DNA of 20,429 bases from JAQBXX01 sp963925015 (GCA_963925015.1 CAWUTX010000007.1:1-20429), one strand, 5' to 3'; numbered from the stretch's first letter, positions 7,562-16,162 are shown. Numbers and translations are program-made. Notes: generated by a model from the sequence alone, not told the origin.

Positions 7562-8485
7562 TTACTTGAATACGCCGGAGGCTGCCGTCAGCAGGTGATA
7601 GGCAATCAGCAATTGCGTGAGCGCCAGCGGATGCGACTTCAGCGCCTCGCCGGTGGTGCCGGTGATGGCGCCGATGCCATCGTTACGCAGGTGATGGTGC
7701 TCGCCGGGGATATAACTCCACAGCAAATCTTCCAGTTGTTTGGATTTCTTGTCCGAGATCGCGCCGGAGATTTCGAGCCGGTCCACTGGCAGATCCATGT
7801 CGCGATCCAGCACCAGACGGATACCGTTGCCGCCCTCCTCCAGCACATGCGAGAGGTCGGGATGCGTCGGCAGCGTGGGGCGCAGCACGATGGAGGCGTT
7901 CAAGTGTCCGCCGGTTTCTTCCTTGTGCTCCGGTGGCGGATAAAACGAAATCACCATGTCGGCCCACTTGCGCTGCGGACGGATGAAGGCTTCGGAGTCA
8001 GGCTCGCGCGCCTTCATCTCCTTGCGCACATCATCGGCAGTGTGGCCACGCTTGATCGTGTCACGCTTCATCTTCCACTGAAAGCGCAGCTCTTCGGGCG
8101 GCGCGAGGTAGAGCTTGACGTCATAGCTGTCGCGCATGGCCTTGCTGGAATAACCCAACAGCCCTTCGACGATAATGAATTCCCTGGCCTCGGCATAGTT
8201 GGGCGGGTCAAAGTCGCCGGTGGAGTGGTTGTAGTGCGGCTTGAGGATAGGCTGGCCGTCCTTCAGCACCCGCAGGTGTTGCTCGATGATATCGAGGTAA
8301 TTGCAATCCGGATGCAGCGCGGTAATGCCCAGGCGAGCACGATCCTTGCGGTTATATCTGTGATAGTCATCGGTGCAAATCGTGGTGACGCGATCTTCGC
8401 CCAGCACCTGGGCGATACCCTTGGCGATGGTAGTCTTGCCCGCAGCGGAGTCGCCAACGATGCCAAGTACGATGGGCTTCTTCAT
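7562..8485 (-). CDS. prk: Phosphoribulokinase, class II-like
   Basis: It phosphorylates ribulose-5-phosphate with ATP to ribulose-1,5-bisphosphate, a reaction dedicated to the Calvin cycle, and so marks the neighbourhood as autotrophic. The predicted product is 307 residues. The P-loop GDSAAGKT is at 11-18, ICTDDYHRYNR at 36-46, HPDCNYLD near 58, KPHYNHSTGDFDPP at 82-95, the IIVEGL Walker-B region at 104-109, and the DSEAFIRPQRKWAD segment at 163-176. The sequence resembles the cyanobacterial/plant class II lineage more than the roughly 290-residue Rhodobacter-type class I. The start at MKKPIVLGIVGD has AAGGTG upstream; 28 earlier in-frame codons do not look like the family. RuBisCO and CbbR are absent from the window. 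Confidence 0.93.
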   Translation of the reverse strand: MKKPIVLGIVGDSAAGKTTIAKGIAQVLGEDRVTTICTDDYHRYNRKDRARLGITALHPDCNYLDIIEQHLRVLKDGQPILKPHYNHSTGDFDPPNYAEAREFIIVEGLLGYSSKAMRDSYDVKLYLAPPEELRFQWKMKRDTIKRGHTADDVRKEMKAREPDSEAFIRPQRKWADMVISFYPPPEHKEETGGHLNASIVLRPTLPTHPDLSHVLEEGGNGIRLVLDRDMDLPVDRLEISGAISDKKSKQLEDLLWSYIPGEHHHLRNDGIGAITGTTGEALKSHPLALTQLLIAYHLLTAASGVFK

Positions 8486-8761
8486 TGCTACACACCTTAA
8501 AATAAAACCTGGAATGCCTGGCGCACCAAACCTCGCAGCCCGGTTGCGCGCATATACCCTGCGGCGCATCCCTCAGACAGGCGGTTTTCATACGGCGAAA
8601 AATTCCCCGGCGCCCTGCTCCTGGAGGCCACTGGCCCGGGGCTGATGTCCTGATTTTGTTATGGCTTTCTGGGGACTATCTGCGCCGCCCGCAGCCGACC
8701 TCACCCAAACCGCTATTTTCGCTTACCTACGGGTTTTCGGCAATAGCAACAGAGGGCCGGT
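8486..8761. other. Gap upstream of prk, 276 bases
   Basis: No convincing gene is present; open frames crossing it are not protein-like. Reading leftward it holds the candidate terminator at 8598-8641 and then about 110 bases that should include the promoter of the prk-fba operon. TATATG near 8550 is a possible -10, but no good -35 accompanies it. CbbR sites are too degenerate to call by eye. Confidence 0.5.
8598..8641 (-). terminator. Possible intrinsic terminator after the thioredoxin-like gene
   Basis: Read on the minus strand, CCCCGG at 8641-8636 pairs with CCGGGG at 8610-8605, with further partial pairing inside. AATTTTT follows at 8604-8598. It lies about 120 bases after the thioredoxin-fold gene and before prk, where it would separate the two transcription units. 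The stem core is short, so confidence is low. Confidence 0.35.
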
Positions 8762-9319
8762 TCAGGCTTGTGTCCATTTTATCGAGCAGCCCATGCCCGG
8801 AATCTGCTCGCGCGGGCCATTTCCGGTGAGTGCCACCTGCCGCATCGCCTCGAACAGGTCGCGGCGGGCGTCTGGGGGAGCCGCTTCCTTGCGGCTCGCG
8901 TCGAGGCGTCCACGGTATTGCAGCTCAAGCTGCGCGTTATAGCCGAAGAAATCGGGCGTGCACACGGCGCCGTAGGCCTTGGCGATGGCTTGGGTTTTGT
9001 CCCACAGGTAAGGGAACGGGAAGCCGAACTCGACAGCCACCTGCTGCATGCTCTCGCACGAGTCCTCCGGGTAATCGGTGGGGTCGTTGGACATGATCGC
9101 CACACTCTTGACGCCGTAGTCGAGCAGCTCGCGCGCGTCGCGCACGATGCGCTCACGCACCGCCTGCACGTAGGGGCAGTGGTTGCAGATGAACATCACC
9201 AGCAGTCCCTTGTCGCCACAACATTGGGCCAGCGCCCACAATTTGCCATCCACACCCGGCAAGGCAAAATCCGGCGCAGGCCGTCCAAACTCACACACCG
9301 GCGTCTCCAAGCTGACCAT
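8762..9319 (-). CDS. Thioredoxin-fold (AhpC/TSA-like) redox protein
   Basis: A 185-residue cytoplasmic protein with no signal peptide. It has the thioredoxin/peroxiredoxin fold opening (GRPAPDFALPGVDGK, 12-26), a CxxC redox centre CNHC at 45-48 followed by PYV, and the cis-proline region VCTPDFFGY at 119-127. This matches a widespread family of unassigned thioredoxin-like proteins of about 185-190 residues; the substrate is unknown. Extra cysteines occur at 33-34, 88 and 178. The start has GGAGGG upstream. It lies 276 bases before prk on the same strand, so redox control of Calvin enzymes is possible, but a candidate terminator lies between them. metK diverges from it across 131 bases. Confidence 0.8.
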   Translation of the reverse strand: MVSLETPVCEFGRPAPDFALPGVDGKLWALAQCCGDKGLLVMFICNHCPYVQAVRERIVRDARELLDYGVKSVAIMSNDPTDYPEDSCESMQQVAVEFGFPFPYLWDKTQAIAKAYGAVCTPDFFGYNAQLELQYRGRLDASRKEAAPPDARRDLFEAMRQVALTGNGPREQIPGMGCSIKWTQA

Positions 9320-9395
9320 GACACTCCCTCCGGCAATTATCCTTGCGCTATTTTACACATTTGGCATGAAAAATTGCCGCCGCCACGCTAAACTA

Positions 9396-9419
9396 CCGCA
9401 TCTTTAATGCGGCTAGCCG
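9396..9419 (+). promoter_or_regulatory. Leader hairpins upstream of metK
   Basis: CCGCAT at 9396-9401 and ATGCGG at 9407-9412 form a 6-bp stem, overlapped by the palindrome CGGCTAGCCG at 9410-9419. They lie about 30-55 bases before the metK start in the divergent 131-base gap. They may be leader structure or an operator. No known SAM riboswitch class is recognisable. Confidence 0.25.
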
Positions 9420-9450
9420 TTATTGACATCTACCACCATTGAGGAACGAC

Positions 9451-10620
<1,170 letters not shown>

Positions 10621-10635
10621 ATCAATCGCGATCAC

Positions 10636-10720
10636 TCAACGCCAAGACGCAGAGACGCCAAGATCGCAAAGCACACTGTTCACACATTAATTTCTTGGCG
10701 ACTTTGCGTCTTGGCGTTGA
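10636..10720. repeat. Near-perfect inverted octamer element, metK-ahcY gap
   Basis: Arms at 10636-10663 and 10693-10720 are 28 bases each and pair at 26 positions, with a 29-base loop. Each arm is a run of octamers such as ACGCCAAG and ACGCAGAG. It is the best-paired member of the family in this window. It ends 25 bases before the ahcY start codon, leaving that gene's Shine-Dalgarno (AAGGA) free. No T-run follows the right arm, so it is not a typical terminator. Confidence 0.9.
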
Positions 10721-10745
10721 AGCTTTAATTGTTTAAGGAAACCCT

Positions 10746-12059
10746 ATGAGCAGTCCATTGGTAAAAAATTTCACCCCCGACCACAAGGTCGCCGACATCA
10801 ATCTCGCCGCCTGGGGGCGCAAGGAAATCGCCATCGCCGAGACCGAAATGCCCGGCCTGATGGCGCTGCGCGATCAGTACGGCGCACAAAAACCGTTGCA
10901 GGGCGCGCGCATAGCGGGCTGTTTGCACATGACCATCCAGACCGCCGTGCTGATGGAGACGCTCGTAATACTTGGCGCCGAGATCCGCTGGTCGTCGTGC
11001 AACATCTTTTCCACGCAAGACCATGCCGCAGCGGCCATGGCGGCCGCGGGCATTCCCACCTTCGCCTGGAAAGGTGAGAACGAAGAAGAATTCTGGTGGT
11101 GCATCGACCAGACCATCTTCGGCCCCAACGGCTGGCGCCCTAACATGATACTCGACGACGGCGGCGACCTCACCCAGGTGATGCACGAGAAGCATTCTGA
11201 CCTGCTCAAGGACGTGCGCGGCCTCTCCGAAGAGACCACCACCGGCGTGCATCGTCTGTACGAAATGATAAAAGTCGGCACACTCAAAGTCCCGGCCATC
11301 AACATCAACGACTCGGTCACAAAATCCAAGTTCGACAATTTGTACGGCTGCCGGGAATCGCTGGTGGACGCCATCAAGCGCGCCACCGACGTGATGATCG
11401 CGGGCAAGGTCTGCGTGGTACTAGGTTACGGCGACGTGGGCAAGGGCTGCGCGCAAAGCCTGCGCGGCCTCGGCGCCACGGTGTGGATCACCGAGATCGA
11501 CCCGATCTGTGCGCTGCAGGCCGCGATGGAAGGCTACCGCGTGATGCGCATGGACGATGTGGCCGATCAAGGCGATATCTATGTCACCGCCACCGGCAAC
11601 ATCAACGTGATTACGCACGAACACATGCGGCGCATGAAGAATCAGGCCATCGTATGCAACATCGGCCACTTCGATTCCGAGATCGACATTGTGTCGCTGC
11701 GCCAATATCCGTGGGAAAACATCAAGCCACAGGTCGATCACGTCATCTTCCCCGACGGCAAGCGCCTCATCGTGCTCGCCGAAGGCCGCCTGGTTAACCT
11801 CGGCTGCGGCACCGGACACCCCAGCTTTGTGATGTCCAGCTCCTTCACCAATCAGGTCATGGCGCAGATCGAATTGTGGCAGAACTACAGTAAATACGAG
11901 CGCAAGGTCTACGTGCTGCCGAAGACGCTGGATGAAAAAGTCGCGCGCCTGCACCTGAAAAAGCTCGGCGTCAGACTCACCGAGCTGACATCGAAGCAGG
12001 CGGAGTATTTAAGTATCTCCGTCAACGGTCCGTATAAGCCGGAGCACTATAGGTATTAG
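10746..12059 (+). CDS. ahcY: Adenosylhomocysteinase
   Basis: It hydrolyses S-adenosylhomocysteine, the product inhibitor of methyltransferases, to adenosine and homocysteine using bound NAD. The 437 residues show the substrate-domain motifs CLHMTIQTA and SSCNIFSTQDHAAA. The catalytic NDSVTKSKFDN stretch follows, then the NAD-binding GYGDVGKG motif, and the classic C-terminus KPEHYRY. AAGGA lies six bases before the ATG. It sits 125 bases after metK and 68 bases before metF. The stop codon TAG is the first part of the following heptamer repeat. No SAH riboswitch was recognised upstream. Confidence 0.97.
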   Translation: MSSPLVKNFTPDHKVADINLAAWGRKEIAIAETEMPGLMALRDQYGAQKPLQGARIAGCLHMTIQTAVLMETLVILGAEIRWSSCNIFSTQDHAAAAMAAAGIPTFAWKGENEEEFWWCIDQTIFGPNGWRPNMILDDGGDLTQVMHEKHSDLLKDVRGLSEETTTGVHRLYEMIKVGTLKVPAININDSVTKSKFDNLYGCRESLVDAIKRATDVMIAGKVCVVLGYGDVGKGCAQSLRGLGATVWITEIDPICALQAAMEGYRVMRMDDVADQGDIYVTATGNINVITHEHMRRMKNQAIVCNIGHFDSEIDIVSLRQYPWENIKPQVDHVIFPDGKRLIVLAEGRLVNLGCGTGHPSFVMSSSFTNQVMAQIELWQNYSKYERKVYVLPKTLDEKVARLHLKKLGVRLTELTSKQAEYLSISVNGPYKPEHYRY

Positions 12060-12127
12060 TAGCGAGTAGCTAGTAGCTAGGAGATGGGGTTTTTTCTAGT
12101 TACTCGCCACTAGCTACTAGCCACTGC
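12057..12127. repeat. Inverted TAGTAGC heptamer element filling the ahcY-metF gap
   Basis: The left arm at 12057-12080 reads as heptamers TAGTAGC, GAGTAGC, TAGTAGC, TAG. The right arm at 12096-12127 is the inverted counterpart (complement CAGTGGC, TAGTAGC, TAGTGGC, GAGTAAC, TAG). A 15-base loop contains six T. The element begins at the ahcY stop codon and ends at the base before the metF ATG, so it is the whole intergenic region. Confidence 0.85.
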
Positions 12128-13000
12128 ATGTATATGCAATCCCAAAAACAACACGAACGCGTCTACAGTTTTGAGTTTTTTCCGCCCAAAACAGCCGACG
12201 CGGCGGACAAGCTGCGTGAAGTACGCAATCAGCTCGCGCAGCTGAACCCGCGTTTTTTTTCGGTGACCTTCGGCGCGGGCGGCAGCACGCGCGACCGCAC
12301 CCTGGAAACCGTCATCGAGATACAAAAGGCGGGCCTGCAAGCCGCGCCCCACCTCTCCTGCATCGCCGCTACACGCGCAGACCTGCGTGAATTACTGCGC
12401 GCCTACCAACAGCACGGCATCCGCCACATCGTGGCGCTGCGCGGCGATCTTCCTGAGGGTGATATCAAGCCGGGTGAACTGCCCTATGCGCGTGATCTGG
12501 TCGAGTTTATCCGCGCCGAGACGGGTGACCATTTTCATATCGAGGTGGCCGCCTATCCGGAGTTTCACCCCGATGCGCGTGACGCGACACATGACTTGCA
12601 AAACTTCAAGCGCAAGGTCGAAGTAGGCGCGGACAGCGCCATGACGCAATATTTTTACACCGCCGACGCCTATTACCGCTTTGTAGACAGCTGCGAAAAG
12701 ATGGGTGTGACGCTGCCCATCGTGCCCGGCATCATGCCGATCACGAATTACACACAGCTCGCGCGCTTTTCCGACCGCTGCGGTGCGGAGCTTCCGCGCT
12801 GGCTGCGCAAACGCCTCGAAGCCTTTGGTGACGACGCTGCATCGCTGCGCGCGTTCGGGCTTGATGTCGTGAGCGGCCTGTGCCGCGAACTGCTCGCTGC
12901 CGGCGCACCCGGTTTGCATTTTTACACCATGAATCAGGCCGCCCCCACCATCGCTATCTGGAACAACCTCGGACTGCATATTGCCCATCCGGTTTCGTAA
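12128..13000 (+). CDS. metF: Methylenetetrahydrofolate reductase
   Basis: This flavoenzyme reduces 5,10-methylene-THF to 5-methyl-THF, the methyl donor for converting homocysteine back to methionine, so it closes the cycle begun by metK and ahcY. The 290 residues are close to the 296 of E. coli MetF. Visible are YSFEFFPPKT near the N-terminus with the catalytic glutamate, VTFGAGGS, the folate/FAD loop ALRGDLP, AAYPEFHP, and the SAMTQYFY segment. The ATG at 12128 directly abuts a heptamer repeat and has no visible Shine-Dalgarno; a second in-frame ATG lies at 12134. bioA starts eight bases after the stop. Confidence 0.95.
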   Translation: MYMQSQKQHERVYSFEFFPPKTADAADKLREVRNQLAQLNPRFFSVTFGAGGSTRDRTLETVIEIQKAGLQAAPHLSCIAATRADLRELLRAYQQHGIRHIVALRGDLPEGDIKPGELPYARDLVEFIRAETGDHFHIEVAAYPEFHPDARDATHDLQNFKRKVEVGADSAMTQYFYTADAYYRFVDSCEKMGVTLPIVPGIMPITNYTQLARFSDRCGAELPRWLRKRLEAFGDDAASLRAFGLDVVSGLCRELLAAGAPGLHFYTMNQAAPTIAIWNNLGLHIAHPVS

Positions 13001-13007
13001 CGTCTCC

Positions 13008-14357
13008 ATGACTAATGACGAACTTGCGCGCCGCGACCTCTCCGTACTGTGGCATCCTTGCACGCAGATGAAGGATCACGCACAGCTCCCGCCGATCCCT
13101 ATCCGGCGCGGTGAGGGCGTGTGGCTGGAAGACTACGACGGCAAGCGTTATCTCGACGCCATCAGCTCCTGGTGGGTGAACCTGTTCGGCCACTGCAACC
13201 CACGCATCAACGCGGCGCTACGCGACCAATTAGACCAGTTGGAGCACGTGCTGCTCGCGGGCTACACCCACGCGCCGATCATTGAGCTCTCCGAGCGCCT
13301 GATTCAACTCGCCCCCAAGGGCCTCGCACGCTGCCTTTATGGCGACAGCGGTTCCGCCGCCGTCGAGATCGCTCTCAAAATGAGCTATCACTACTGGCGC
13401 AATCTTGGACAAGTCAACAAGACCCGCTTCATCACCCTCACCAACAGCTACCACGGCGAGACTCTGGGTGCCTTGTCCGTCAGCAACGTGGCGCTCTACA
13501 AAGAGACCTACGCTCCGCTCCTGTTGCAGACGATCAGCGTGCCCTCGCCGGACTGTTTTTATCGAGAGGCCGGTGAATCCTGCGCCGATTATTCGGCGCG
13601 CATGTTCGCTCACATGGAGCAGGCTCTGCAAAAACACGCGGCAGAGACCTGCGCGGTCATCGTTGAGCCGCTGGTGCAGTGTGCGGGCGGGATGCGGATG
13701 TATGATCCGGTGTATTTAACCCTGCTGCGTGACGCCTGCCACCGTCACGGCGTGCACCTCATTGCAGACGAGGTAGCCGTGGGCTTCGGGCGCACCGGCA
13801 CGATGTTGGCGTGCGAACACGCGGCGATTACACCGGATTTTCTGTGCCTGGGCAAGGGCTTGACGGGCGGTTATCTGCCGCTCTCCGCCGTGCTCACCAC
13901 GGATGAAATTTATCAGGCCTTTTACGACGATTACGCCACGCACAAGGCCTTCCTGCATTCGCACAGCTACACCGGCAATGCACTCGCCTGCCGCGCGGCG
14001 CTGGCGACGCTGGATATTTTTGAGCAAGACAACGTGCTGGAGAACAATCAGAAACTCGCGCAGGCGATGCGAAATGCCAGCGCGCACTTCGCCGATCACG
14101 CGCAGGTCGCCGAGGTGCGACAGACGGGCATGATACTCGCCATTGAGATGATGCAGGACAGGGCCACGCATACGCCCTATCCGTGGCAGCAGCGGCGCGG
14201 CTTGCGCGTCTACCGGCATGCGCTGGAAAACGGTGTATTGCTGCGCCCCTTGGGCGATGTGATCTATTTCATGCCGCCCTATGTTATTACAGCGGACGAA
14301 ATTAACTGCATGGTGGAAACTGCTGGGCGGGCAATCGACTTGGCGACGAGAGATTAG
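13008..14357 (+). CDS. bioA: Adenosylmethionine-8-amino-7-oxononanoate aminotransferase
   Basis: This PLP enzyme makes 7,8-diaminopelargonate in biotin synthesis, and its unusual amino donor is S-adenosylmethionine. The predicted protein is 449 residues, slightly longer than the 429 of E. coli. LWHPCTQM at 14-21, the BioA hallmark SSWWVNLFGH at 53-62, YGDSGSAAVE at 111-120, YHGETLGALS at 149-158, the PLP aspartate in IADEV (Asp254) and the Schiff-base lysine in LGKGLTGG (Lys283) are all present. The start is at MTNDELARRD, eight bases after the metF stop, which implies cotranscription and probably coupling; no strong Shine-Dalgarno is seen. Other biotin genes are not in the window. Confidence 0.95.
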   Translation: MTNDELARRDLSVLWHPCTQMKDHAQLPPIPIRRGEGVWLEDYDGKRYLDAISSWWVNLFGHCNPRINAALRDQLDQLEHVLLAGYTHAPIIELSERLIQLAPKGLARCLYGDSGSAAVEIALKMSYHYWRNLGQVNKTRFITLTNSYHGETLGALSVSNVALYKETYAPLLLQTISVPSPDCFYREAGESCADYSARMFAHMEQALQKHAAETCAVIVEPLVQCAGGMRMYDPVYLTLLRDACHRHGVHLIADEVAVGFGRTGTMLACEHAAITPDFLCLGKGLTGGYLPLSAVLTTDEIYQAFYDDYATHKAFLHSHSYTGNALACRAALATLDIFEQDNVLENNQKLAQAMRNASAHFADHAQVAEVRQTGMILAIEMMQDRATHTPYPWQQRRGLRVYRHALENGVLLRPLGDVIYFMPPYVITADEINCMVETAGRAIDLATRD

Positions 14358-14372
14358 GCGAGGAGTCACGTC

Positions 14373-14404
14373 CTTTTCTCTTGCCTCTTTTCTCTTTTCT
14401 CTGC
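14373..14404. repeat. TTTTCTC heptamer array after bioA
   Basis: A pyrimidine-rich run with 7-base periodicity, including TTTTCTCTTGCCTCTT, an exact 16-mer shared with the gap-tkt element. No clear opposing arm is visible, so this may be a half element. It lies in the convergent gap between bioA and the cytochrome gene, immediately left of the 52-bp repeat copy. Confidence 0.7.
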
Positions 14405-14408
14405 TTTC

Positions 14409-14460
14409 GTCGCTCCTGCGCATCCATGCGCCCGCGACATTTGCACATCCATGTGCAGCA
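14409..14460. repeat. 52-bp dispersed repeat, copy 2 (twin mini-hairpin)
   Basis: It is 49/52 identical to 64-115. Both internal dyads are perfect here: GCGCAT-CC-ATGCGC and TGCACAT-CC-ATGTGCA, each with a two-base CC centre. It lies between the TTTTCTC array and the cytochrome-gene terminator. The compensating preservation of the second dyad suggests structure matters. Confidence 0.8.
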
Positions 14461-14461
14461 T

Positions 14462-14493
14462 AAAAAAACGGCGCTGTGTTGCCACAGCGCCGT
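14462..14493 (-). terminator. Intrinsic terminator of the cytochrome gene
   Basis: On the minus strand a perfect 11-bp stem (ACGGCGCTGTG) closes a GCAA tetraloop of the stable GNRA type and is followed by seven T residues at 14468-14462. It lies 32 bases past the cytochrome stop codon. On the plus strand no T-run follows, so it would act mainly on the leftward transcript, although the stem could also hinder readthrough from bioA. Confidence 0.93.
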
Positions 14494-14525
14494 CTTGAAC
14501 TACTGCAATGACTAGCTAGTAAATA

Positions 14526-14936
14526 TTAGTACTTGCCAGCTGCCAGCTTGTAACCGCGACGCTGATTGGTCATGTAGGCAACCAAATCGACCATGTCCTG
14601 ACTGTCCGCAGCCATAGCCTTGCTTTCCAGCGGGTTCTCCATACACCAGTTGGTCATCTCCCACAGCTGCGACACCTTGCCGAGCTGCTTCTGGAACTTG
14701 GGATAGACCTCTGCGTGGGTGTTAGAGCCTTCCGGATGGCACTGAACGCAGGCCACCTCGTTGGTGCTCTTGATTCCGCCGTGGAACAGATCGTCACCGC
14801 GCTTTATGGAGGCCTTGAGCTCACTGTCCCACTTGGCAGTGTCGGTCACGGCTTCGGCATGAGCGGGCAAGGTTACGGCAAGGCCCAGAATAAAGGACGC
14901 GCCCAGCGCAGCCAATGTGCTTTTACGAATCATCAT
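14526..14936 (-). CDS. Periplasmic monoheme c-type cytochrome
   Basis: A 136-residue secreted protein. A Sec signal peptide (IRKSTLAALGASFILGLAVT, then a cleavage-like AHA at residues 25-27) is followed by one haem-attachment motif CVQCH at 63-67. The mature protein is about 109 residues. The segment around NWCMENPLESKAM (97-108) and YMTNQRRG (121-128) resembles the C-terminal part of SoxA-type cytochromes, where a cysteine can be the distal haem ligand; Cys98 is a candidate here, as are Met108, Met115 and Met122. The start at 14936 has AAGGAG seven bases upstream; the frame stays open earlier but overlaps the preceding gene. It follows the metallophosphoesterase by 19 bases. The specific role is unknown. 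Confidence 0.85.
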   Translation of the reverse strand: MMIRKSTLAALGASFILGLAVTLPAHAEAVTDTAKWDSELKASIKRGDDLFHGGIKSTNEVACVQCHPEGSNTHAEVYPKFQKQLGKVSQLWEMTNWCMENPLESKAMAADSQDMVDLVAYMTNQRRGYKLAAGKY

Positions 14937-14955
14937 AGATTTTCTCCTTATTCTG

Positions 14956-16077
14956 TTAGTACATTGTCTGGGCTTTGGTGGCAGCACCAGCGCCCACTTC
15001 CTTGAACTTGCCATCCCAAGTGACATTACGCTTGGGATTATCGCCCCACTGGGTGACCGCGACATCGAACTTGCCGCCGGTATCCGTGTTGATCATGGAC
15101 CAGCCGGTCGCATCACGGAAGTTGGAAACGTCTGCGCGATGATAAGGCAGGATCAGGCTTGGGTAGTAGTCCGCACCTTTTTCGCAACCCTTGAAAGCGC
15201 CGTCTCCGCACATGGTAGCATCGGCCAAGGAGGCCACATGCGGCCACGGCCAGGCAGTCGAGAAGTTGGAGAAGAAGGCAATGTTGCCCTTCTGGCTGGC
15301 CATAGGTTGATGCACGTGGTTGTACAGCACGGTCACGCGCTTGATGTCCTTCAGCGCAGCCTGTATCTGTTCCGCGTCCTCGGTCCAGAAGTTCCAGCCG
15401 CTGTAGATCTTCTGAATCGGTGAGTGCGAGCCCACGATGGTGTGCTTGTTCTTATCCAGGCCGGCGACGGTCTTCTTCAACCAGGCGAGGCCATCCTTGC
15501 CCAGACGGAAGGCGGAACCATCAACATAGTTGTCGATGCGCATCATCTGGTTCATGCGGTCCTGAGTGTTTTTGGCGTGGCTCGCTTCCCAGTCTTCGGC
15601 CGCACGGATGGTGGTCAGCATGATGAACTGCACGCCCTTGTGCTCGAAGTAGTAGTTGTCAGCGGGCATGGCTGCGCCCCACGCTGCCTTGGTCGACTTA
15701 CCCATGTCGAGGAAGTAGTCGTGCTCACCGTTGATGGCGTGCATTTTGAAAGCACCCTTGGAAAGCATTCCCAAACCGTGATCCAGCTCGGACTTCAGGC
15801 CGGACTGGGCCAGGTCACCACCGTAGTAGACGAAATCGGGCTTCGGGCTGGCGTTCATGGCTTCAGAGACTGCCAACTTCAAACCGTCATCCCAGCTCTT
15901 CACGAACTTGGTGCCCTTGGTGCCAGAGATTGCTTGTATGTGCGAGTCGGTGATCCAGGCGAAGGTGAATGATTCACCTGCCTCGGCCTCGACCGTGACC
16001 ATGCTCATTGGGATGATACTGCCAAGACTGGCAGCAGCAGCACCCTTGAGGAAATTACGGCGACTGATATTCATCAT
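14956..16077 (-). CDS. Tat-exported metallophosphoesterase
   Basis: A 373-residue protein with a twin-arginine signal (SRRNFLKG at 5-12, a hydrophobic stretch, then an Ala-rich end near 33), so it is exported folded. The calcineurin-like fold is shown by DSH at 44-46, YGGDL at 85-89, NGEHD at 116-120, GSHS at 216-219 and NHVH at 253-256. Two departures from the consensus are clear: GNHD is GEHD, and GHxH is NHxH. The second Asp of GDxxD is also absent. There is no 5'-nucleotidase C-terminal domain as in SoxB. AGGAG lies seven bases before the first ATG. It is expressed from the promoter at 16163-16192 and paired with the cytochrome gene downstream. The substrate is unknown. Confidence 0.85.
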   Translation of the reverse strand: MMNISRRNFLKGAAAASLGSIIPMSMVTVEAEAGESFTFAWITDSHIQAISGTKGTKFVKSWDDGLKLAVSEAMNASPKPDFVYYGGDLAQSGLKSELDHGLGMLSKGAFKMHAINGEHDYFLDMGKSTKAAWGAAMPADNYYFEHKGVQFIMLTTIRAAEDWEASHAKNTQDRMNQMMRIDNYVDGSAFRLGKDGLAWLKKTVAGLDKNKHTIVGSHSPIQKIYSGWNFWTEDAEQIQAALKDIKRVTVLYNHVHQPMASQKGNIAFFSNFSTAWPWPHVASLADATMCGDGAFKGCEKGADYYPSLILPYHRADVSNFRDATGWSMINTDTGGKFDVAVTQWGDNPKRNVTWDGKFKEVGAGAATKAQTMY

Positions 16078-16162
16078 CGTTACTCTCCTAAATTTGGATT
16101 GTGGATGTTTAGGTTAATAAAAAATTAGCCTGTTTCCAGGGATTTTATATAAACCGCACTAG

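Noticed and set aside
8661..8942. Small plus-strand open frame across the prk upstream gap
   Set aside because: It runs into the antisense of the thioredoxin-like gene, has no ribosome-binding site and shows no protein-like composition.
9320..9450. SAM riboswitch before metK
   Set aside because: Only 131 bases with two small dyads. None of the SAM-I, SAM-II or SAM-IV style conserved elements could be recognised. TTGACA at 9423-9428 is too close to the start codon to be a -35.
10621..10745. Possible SAH riboswitch upstream of ahcY
   Set aside because: Many proteobacteria have one here, but its conserved core segments are not seen. The gap is explained by the octamer inverted repeat.
12981..13008. 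Longer bioA start overlapping the metF end (TTG at 12981)
   Set aside because: The extra residues do not match the BioA family, and an ATG at 13008 precedes the conserved N-terminus at normal distance.
14937..15065. Longer cytochrome start overlapping the metallophosphoesterase
   Set aside because: The additional 43 residues would bury the signal peptide. AAGGAG sits correctly before the start at 14936.
14956..16077. Calling the metallophosphoesterase SoxB
   Set aside because: It is about 190 residues shorter than SoxB, lacks the 5'-nucleotidase C-terminal domain and has different motif residues. Only the fold and export route are shared.
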